A stretch of 64,000 nucleotides of DNA from Arthrobacter sp. GMC3 (lineage in GTDB: Bacteria; Actinomycetota; Actinomycetes; Actinomycetales; Micrococcaceae), in contig NZ_PJIO01000015.1 in assembly GCF_002929305.1 (NCBI RefSeq), positions 1-64,000 of the forward strand. Direction: 5' to 3'. The stretch's first letter is position 1. Every line of letters starts with the position of its first letter. The position numbers and the translations under genes were made by a program. Positions 58,728 through 64,000 of this stretch are shown here, one piece after another. The notes under the pieces are model-generated. The model did no database searches. It worked only from the letters and a program-made list of their open reading frames with translations, and was not told the DNA's origin.

Positions 58728-61700
58728 TCAGCACGGTGGGATCGGCTGGGCTCGCTGATCGTCGCTAAAGGCGTCCCAGCGGGCATACAAGCCAGTGTTG
58801 CTGGCGTTCGGGCCGCTGATTTGCAGGTACCACGGTCCGGGCTTGGAGCCGCCGCGGTTGATGTAGCACCGCGTGGTCATCGTTTGTCCGCGATTAAGCC
58901 AGTGCCCGCCATTGCAGGAGCTCCCGGTCCAGTTGGTTCCACTTGCGGAATCCATGCAGGAGTCGTCCCCGGTGTTGTTGGTCAGATTCCATTGCGTGAC
59001 AGGTGGCGGTGGCTCAGCGCCGGCCCAGGACGTCGCGGCTCCAGACGCCGGACCGCAGCCGCCCACGTTGCAGGCCCGTACGCTGAGGGTTGCGGCTTCA
59101 CCGTACCCTCCGGTAGGCGTCGAGAAGCTGGTGGCCATGCCACGGTCCGCCCACCCCGCACCGTTGAGACTGCTTTCGTACCGGGTGACGGCGCTGCCGT
59201 TGCTGTTTGCCGCACTCCACGTCCACCGGACAGTTTTATCGCCCTGCCCGGCCCGGCTGCCGGTGACCACATTTTGCTTGGGAATGCCGTACGGTGTCAC
59301 GGTGCCCGAGGCTGCCGAGGCATCCCCCGCCGAGGACAAGGCTCCGGCTGTTGCTTGTGCCCGTACGGTGGCGTAGACGTTTTGGCCATTGCTCGAGGCA
59401 AGTTTGGCCCCGGAGGGCACGCCACACGCCTCTGCGGCCGTGGATAGTTTGACGCAGTACTGCACCTCGCCAGCAGCGTAACCGTGGAGCTGGTTGGCGG
59501 CCAGCGGGGTGTACGTCACCGTGACGAATCCGCCATTGCCGTTCTGGTCCACAATGCTGATACCGGGCGCGGCCATGACATCGACCTTGCCCACAGCACG
59601 TTGCGGTGCGGACTGGGGCCCATACGCTGTGGTGCCCGCCTTGTTGGTGGCCCGCACCCGGTATTGGTAGCCCTCGGTGGAGGTGCCCACCGAGAAGGTG
59701 GCGCTAGTGCTTGTAACGGTTTGAACGGTTGCCGCTTGGCCGCCTCCCGTGCGCTCCACCTCGTACTTGCTGACGGCGTCGCCGTTCTCAAACGGCGCCG
59801 CCCAGCTGACGCTGACCTGGCTGTTGTCGCCCACGGCAGGCTGCGTGGCCACCGTCGGTACCGCAGGCGCAGTGGGCAGGCCGGCCGGAATGACCGAGGC
59901 AGAGTACTTGCCCCACTCGGAGGGGTTCGGGGCATTGTTGATGGCCTGGACGCGGAATTGGTACTCCGTACCGTTGGCTAGGCCCGTCCATGTCAAGGTG
60001 TTTCCCGTGACGGCAGATTTCTGCCCGTTCTGGCCTGCCGGGGCGGGGGAAATTTGCACGTTGTATTTGGTCACTGCGGAGAATTCACCCACGGGCGTGA
60101 CCCACGTCAGATCCACCTTTTTATCGCCAAAGACGGTCTGTGGCGCCGCAGGGGCATCGGGCATGCGGTCAGGGGTTGCGCTCACCGAGGCCGGCGACGG
60201 CGCGGAAGTGCCGACGTCGTTCGTGGCGGTAACGGTGAACTTGTACGCCTGGGCATTCTTCAGGCTCGTGATGGTGCACGTGTTCGCCGCGCAGTCCTGC
60301 CGCCCGCCTGTCCACTCCACCGTGTACTTGGTGATGGGGGCACCGTTGTCCGCGGGTGGATCCCACTTGAGCAGGACCGACTGGTCTTTTTCCTCCACGA
60401 TTTGGGGTTTAGTGGGGGTCTCGGGCTTGCCCTTGACGGTGATGCGGATGCGGCCGTTGACGTACCTGTCCGCGTCCTTGGTCTTGTCCGCCACGATGTA
60501 GCGCACCACTACAGTGCCCTTGTAGTTCGGGTCCGTATTCACCGCAACGGAGTCATCTTTGTTGCTGACGGTGATGCCTTGGCTGCCCGTTTCGATCGAC
60601 GTTCCCACCACCTTCAAGGGCGTGTCGGAGAAGGGGTTCACATCATTTTGCAAAACCTTGATGACCTCCTCACGGCCGGCATGGGCATCGAGGACAATGT
60701 CATCATTGGCTACGGCCAGCGGCTCGGGAGAGGAGGTGGCCTTGAGTACGACGTCGGCCCCCACCGGCTCGCTGCGCCCGTCGGTTACCTGCACCCGCAC
60801 GTTGCCTGTGGTGCCAACTTTGGTGCCGTCATTCTGGGTGGCGGTGAGCACCGTGCCCTTGAGCTCAACCTTGAAACCGGCTGGCGCTCCGCCCACCAGC
60901 GAGTACTTGAACTTCTCCTTGTCGCCCGGATCCACGTCGAAGGCCAGCGGGCCCACGTCCAAGGTGGCTGTCTTTTGCTGCGGCACCTCAAGGGTTGACC
61001 CGGTGAAAGTGGGAGGGGTGTTCTTCTCGTCCTTGTCCGCCGCATCCGACGCGGCGGGGTCCACGAGCGTCATGACGGTCAGCGTCGATTTCAGGCCGTC
61101 CGGATCGTCGGGGCCAGTTCCGTCGGTGACCTCAAAGGTGATGGAGCCGGGGCCATAGAACTTGATGTCCGCCGCATAGTTGATCCCTGCCCCGTCGCCA
61201 ACAATCACGTTCTCATTGGAGGCGCCCAGGAGCGAGATCTTGGAAGCCTCGGTGAGGCGCGGCTTCCGTCCTTCCCGGACCTGTACGTATTCGGAGAGCT
61301 TCATGGTGGCGCTCTTGCCGGCGGTGACCCGGATGACGTCGTTCTTGCTCAGTACCGGGTACTGCTTGCCCAATCCCGGGACCCAAATGATGGCCGTCGC
61401 TTTAAGTCCGTCCTGGTCGGTGATGGTGTACGGGATCATCTGCTCGGTAGCTTCCAGGGCCACCCGCACCGCGCCGGAGGAGGTGACGGAGGCGCTGGTG
61501 GAGGGCAGGCCCGGGGCGGACTCTACGCTGACGTCCAGGGCCTCGCTCACGCCGTCGGGGTCCGCGTCGTTGTCAAGGACCGGCACATCTACGGTGTTCT
61601 TGCCCAGCATCTGCTTGACCGTGACCCGGTCGTCGCGGGCAATGGGTGCCTTCAACGGGGCATCGGGGGTGACAGTCATGCGAATGTTGCCGGTGGCGGT

Positions 61701-64000
61701 GGCCCCAAACTTGTCCGCCACGGTGTACATCATGGTGGCAATGCCGGATTCCGCCGGTGAGGTCACCAGCGCCATGCCCTTGGGAGAGATGGCCGGTGCC
61801 ATTTCTTCGGGGCCCTTGAAGCCGTCCTTCACCAGGCCCAGCGCTCCGCCGTCGGGGTCTGAGTCATTGAGCACCACGTCAAGGGCAACTTTGCGGCCCG
61901 GCCGGATGGTGATGTAGTCATCCTCGGTGACAGGCGGGTGGTTCATGGCCAGGGGCGGTGCCACACCCACATCCACGCGGGCAATTGCCTCGGCGCCGAG
62001 CCTGTCCCGGACCCTGTAGGTGAAGGTATCGGTGCCGGCGGAACTGCCGCCAGCCGTGTAGAAAATGTAGCCGTTGCCGGTTTCGGCCGTGCCGAGTTTG
62101 GGTGCTGCGTCAATGCCCACCAGCTCTACGGAGTCCCCTTCGGGGTCAATGCCATTGAGCGTTACGGGGATCTTCACCTGTTCCCCGGCGATAACCCGCC
62201 CGGTCAGGTTTTTGGGCGCCGGTGGCAGGTTGTGTTCGGGGTCGGCGGCAACAATGGTGATGTCCACTTGTGCCGCGCTCGATTGCCCCGAGCTATTAGC
62301 GACCTTGTATGTCCCGGTCACTTTCTTGGGCGTCTGCCCGGCGATGAAGCGGAGCTGGTTTTGGTCGGCAAAGAGCTTGCCATCGTCGGGGTTGCCGGCC
62401 TCCACCACCACCGGGGACTTGAGCACCTCGCCGTTCGGGTCAGTGTCATTGGCCAGGACGGGGATACTGACAACGTCACCCACCCGAACCACTGCGGTGT
62501 CGGCCTCCACCCGAGGAGGCAGCAATTTGTCCGGCGCAGGGATCCTGATGACGGAGATTTCACCGACAGCGCTGCCGGCACCGTTGGAGATGGTGTATTT
62601 GACGCTCATGGGGCCGTTGATGCCGCGCACGTCGGTGAGTTTGACGATGCTGCGGTCGATGATGGTGGCGGCGATGGGCGCCCCAGCCGGGACGTCCACC
62701 GATTGGATCACCAGGACGCCGTTGGCCGGGTCCGAGTCATTGCCCAACACGTCGACCAGGACGGAGCCGCCGGCTGGGAGCATGGCAAGGTCCTTCACTG
62801 CCACCGGCAGCCCGGCGGTGTCGGCCGGATCCACGTCAACGCGGATCAAACCCGTGGCGCTCATGGGTCCATTGGTGACCTGGTAGTCGAGGTAGACGGG
62901 GCCCGGCGTCGTGGCCGTGAACGTCACGGTGCCATTGTCCGCGATCTTGGACACGGTGGCATTGACAGGCTTGGAGACGCTGGCCAGTCGGAGCGCGCCA
63001 CCGGCCGGGTCTTGATCATTTTTCAGCGGGGACAGCACAATGGGCTGCCCCACCACTGCCCGGAAGAAGTCGGCGTTGGCCACCGGTGGAACTGTGCCGC
63101 CAATCTTGACGTTGACCTTGATCTGGTGTTCGGTGGTGGCCTGGCCATCGGAAACGGTGATGGTCATGGTTTTCAGGCCAGCGTTCTCGCCGTCGTCCGT
63201 GTACTTGAGTTCACCGTTGGGGCTGGTCTTGATGACGGCCGATTTGTCGTCGGAAACGGCATCGGTCAAAAAGATATCGTCGCCGTCGGGGTCTATCCAG
63301 TCGGAGAGCACGTTCTGACTCATGGTCTGGCCCTGCTCCACCACCATGGTTGAATCGCGCAAGGATTCCGGGGGCGAGTTCTCACTCGGCGGCACCACGC
63401 GCACATTGACCTCCGCACGGGCGGTGCCGCCACGGCCGTCATTGGCAATGTAGCCGAACTGCCCGGAGCCACCCTGACCGTCCGGGACGTTGACCTGCAA
63501 GCCGGTGCCGCCATAGATGGACTGCACGGTACCCACTGAGGGGTCGACGGCGGGCGGCTCGGCCGTAAGCACGTCGCCGTCGGGGTCGGAGTCGTTGAAC
63601 AGCACGGGCAAAATGGTTGTCTTGCCTGCGCGCACGCCGAATGAATCGGCGGTTGCTTCCGGTGGCCGGTTGGGTTTGGTCCTGTCCGGGAGGGTGCTGA
63701 CTACGTTGGGATCCGCGGAGTCCTTGTCCGCGTTGTCGGCCTTCTTCAGGTCCGTTTTCAAATCGTCCCAGTTGTTCACCAGCAGCATGTTTTGGTTGAC
63801 CAGCCACACATTGCCGGTGTTGATGTCGTTGAGCACCACCACGTTGCGGTTCTTGCGAAAGACGAACTGGGAGGTCCCACTCGCGTGGGGGATGTCAATG
63901 AGCTCACCACTGTCACCGCACGCCCGCACATATTTGTTGGCCCCCGACCATGCCGCATGGACGCAGTCGCCCTGTACCACCGGGGCCACAGGCTTCCCGT
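58728..64000 (-). CDS. Second giant Ig-like/fibronectin III surface protein, N-terminus beyond window
   Basis: About 1757 C-terminal residues are visible; the frame continues through the window edge. The first visible residues (GKPVAPVVQGDCVHAAW) align with about residue 300 of the complete copy, so some 300 residues including the membrane anchor should be missing. Module order is the same: Ig/cadherin-like repeats with N-D-x-D-P-x-G-D turns, FN3 domains, and a C-terminal domain with several Cys. Long segments are near identical between the two proteins (for example TFEVTDGTGPDDPDGLKST), whereas the C-terminal 100 residues differ. The pair is a tandem duplication that has diverged, with the tails likely to set binding specificity. 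Confidence 0.88.
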   Translation of the reverse strand, partial: GKPVAPVVQGDCVHAAWSGANKYVRACGDSGELIDIPHASGTSQFVFRKNRNVVVLNDINTGNVWLVNQNMLLVNNWDDLKTDLKKADNADKDSADPNVVSTLPDRTKPNRPPEATADSFGVRAGKTTILPVLFNDSDPDGDVLTAEPPAVDPSVGTVQSIYGGTGLQVNVPDGQGGSGQFGYIANDGRGGTARAEVNVRVVPPSENSPPESLRDSTMVVEQGQTMSQNVLSDWIDPDGDDIFLTDAVSDDKSAVIKTSPNGELKYTDDGENAGLKTMTITVSDGQATTEHQIKVNVKIGGTVPPVANADFFRAVVGQPIVLSPLKNDQDPAGGALRLASVSKPVNATVSKIADNGTVTFTATTPGPVYLDYQVTNGPMSATGLIRVDVDPADTAGLPVAVKDLAMLPAGGSVLVDVLGNDSDPANGVLVIQSVDVPAGAPIAATIIDRSIVKLTDVRGINGPMSVKYTISNGAGSAVGEISVIRIPAPDKLLPPRVEADTAVVRVGDVVSIPVLANDTDPNGEVLKSPVVVEAGNPDDGKLFADQNQLRFIAGQTPKKVTGTYKVANSSGQSSAAQVDITIVAADPEHNLPPAPKNLTGRVIAGEQVKIPVTLNGIDPEGDSVELVGIDAAPKLGTAETGNGYIFYTAGGSSAGTDTFTYRVRDRLGAEAIARVDVGVAPPLAMNHPPVTEDDYITIRPGRKVALDVVLNDSDPDGGALGLVKDGFKGPEEMAPAISPKGMALVTSPAESGIATMMYTVADKFGATATGNIRMTVTPDAPLKAPIARDDRVTVKQMLGKNTVDVPVLDNDADPDGVSEALDVSVESAPGLPSTSASVTSSGAVRVALEATEQMIPYTITDQDGLKATAIIWVPGLGKQYPVLSKNDVIRVTAGKSATMKLSEYVQVREGRKPRLTEASKISLLGASNENVIVGDGAGINYAADIKFYGPGSITFEVTDGTGPDDPDGLKSTLTVMTLVDPAASDAADKDEKNTPPTFTGSTLEVPQQKTATLDVGPLAFDVDPGDKEKFKYSLVGGAPAGFKVELKGTVLTATQNDGTKVGTTGNVRVQVTDGRSEPVGADVVLKATSSPEPLAVANDDIVLDAHAGREEVIKVLQNDVNPFSDTPLKVVGTSIETGSQGITVSNKDDSVAVNTDPNYKGTVVVRYIVADKTKDADRYVNGRIRITVKGKPETPTKPQIVEEKDQSVLLKWDPPADNGAPITKYTVEWTGGRQDCAANTCTITSLKNAQAYKFTVTATNDVGTSAPSPASVSATPDRMPDAPAAPQTVFGDKKVDLTWVTPVGEFSAVTKYNVQISPAPAGQNGQKSAVTGNTLTWTGLANGTEYQFRVQAINNAPNPSEWGKYSASVIPAGLPTAPAVPTVATQPAVGDNSQVSVSWAAPFENGDAVSKYEVERTGGGQAATVQTVTSTSATFSVGTSTEGYQYRVRATNKAGTTAYGPQSAPQRAVGKVDVMAAPGISIVDQNGNGGFVTVTYTPLAANQLHGYAAGEVQYCVKLSTAAEACGVPSGAKLASSNGQNVYATVRAQATAGALSSAGDASAASGTVTPYGIPKQNVVTGSRAGQGDKTVRWTWSAANSNGSAVTRYESSLNGAGWADRGMATSFSTPTGGYGEAATLSVRACNVGGCGPASGAATSWAGAEPPPPVTQWNLTNNTGDDSCMDSASGTNWTGSSCNGGHWLNRGQTMTTRCYINRGGSKPGPWYLQISGPNASNTGLYARWDAFSDDQRAQPIPPC

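Noticed and set aside
52414..64000. Possible CRISPR or satellite repeats in the highly repetitive region
   Set aside because: The repeats are protein-level Ig/FN3 modules with diverged DNA, not regularly spaced identical units.

Overview
The window is GC-rich actinobacterial chromosomal DNA. Gene content and style (gatCAB, a das-type chitobiose operon, a LAYTG-anchored surface protein, many GTG starts and ATGA/GTGA overlaps) suggest the order Micrococcales, probably an Arthrobacter-like member of the Micrococcaceae. That placement is inference; there is no rRNA in the window, and no tRNA gene or CRISPR array was recognised.

Layout. 1-5.4 kb: the start of a leucine-rich-repeat secreted protein, then small single genes (DUF1801, RibD-C/DHFR-like, DinB/maleylpyruvate isomerase-like, a zinc-free MDR oxidoreductase, a TetR/ScbR-like regulator). 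5.4-15.6 kb: a META/HslJ-like lipoprotein, a small membrane protein, hutI, a LysE exporter, the tdh-kbl threonine catabolic operon with a divergent LysR gene, a bleomycin-hydrolase-type aminopeptidase, a formylglycine-generating enzyme and a stand-alone PP2C-like protein. 15.8-19.2 kb: gatC-gatA-gatB. 19.3-20.6 kb: an LssY_C membrane protein. 20.9-26.8 kb: a ROK regulator followed by a chitobiose importer (dasABC-like, no ATPase gene) and a cytoplasmic GH3 N-acetylglucosaminidase. 26.9-35.5 kb: a GNAT enzyme, an unusually ordered CaiB/BaiF CoA-transferase, a type-B carboxylesterase, a thioester-domain LAYTG surface protein, an inositol-phosphatase-family protein and ligA.

35.7-64 kb, entirely on the minus strand, is the most striking region. 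Read in the direction of transcription it holds two tandem giant Ig-like/fibronectin III surface proteins (the first cut by the window end), a MoxR ATPase, a DUF58 protein, a TgpA-like membrane protein whose transglutaminase domain has Asp in place of the catalytic Cys, an RDD-FHA protein, a PP2C phosphatase, an acidic FHA protein, a PknB-like Ser/Thr kinase, an FHA protein with a basic C-terminal domain, a 1478-residue FHA-FtsK/SpoIIIE ATPase of EccC/EssC type, and a WXG100 protein. From the DUF58 gene to the ATPase gene all junctions are abutting or overlapping by 4-8 bp. The set matches the bifidobacterial PFNA cluster (kinase, Fn3, AAA-ATPase, DUF58, transglutaminase, PrpC phosphatase, FHA) joined to a minimal type VII secretion module. 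The inference is a phosphorylation-controlled surface or secretion machine. A nearly identical 24-bp element lies upstream of both moxR and the complete giant gene and may co-regulate them.

The intergenic regions contain several long, perfect inverted repeats, mostly at gene ends, and a recurring TGTTATGCGCC repeat family.
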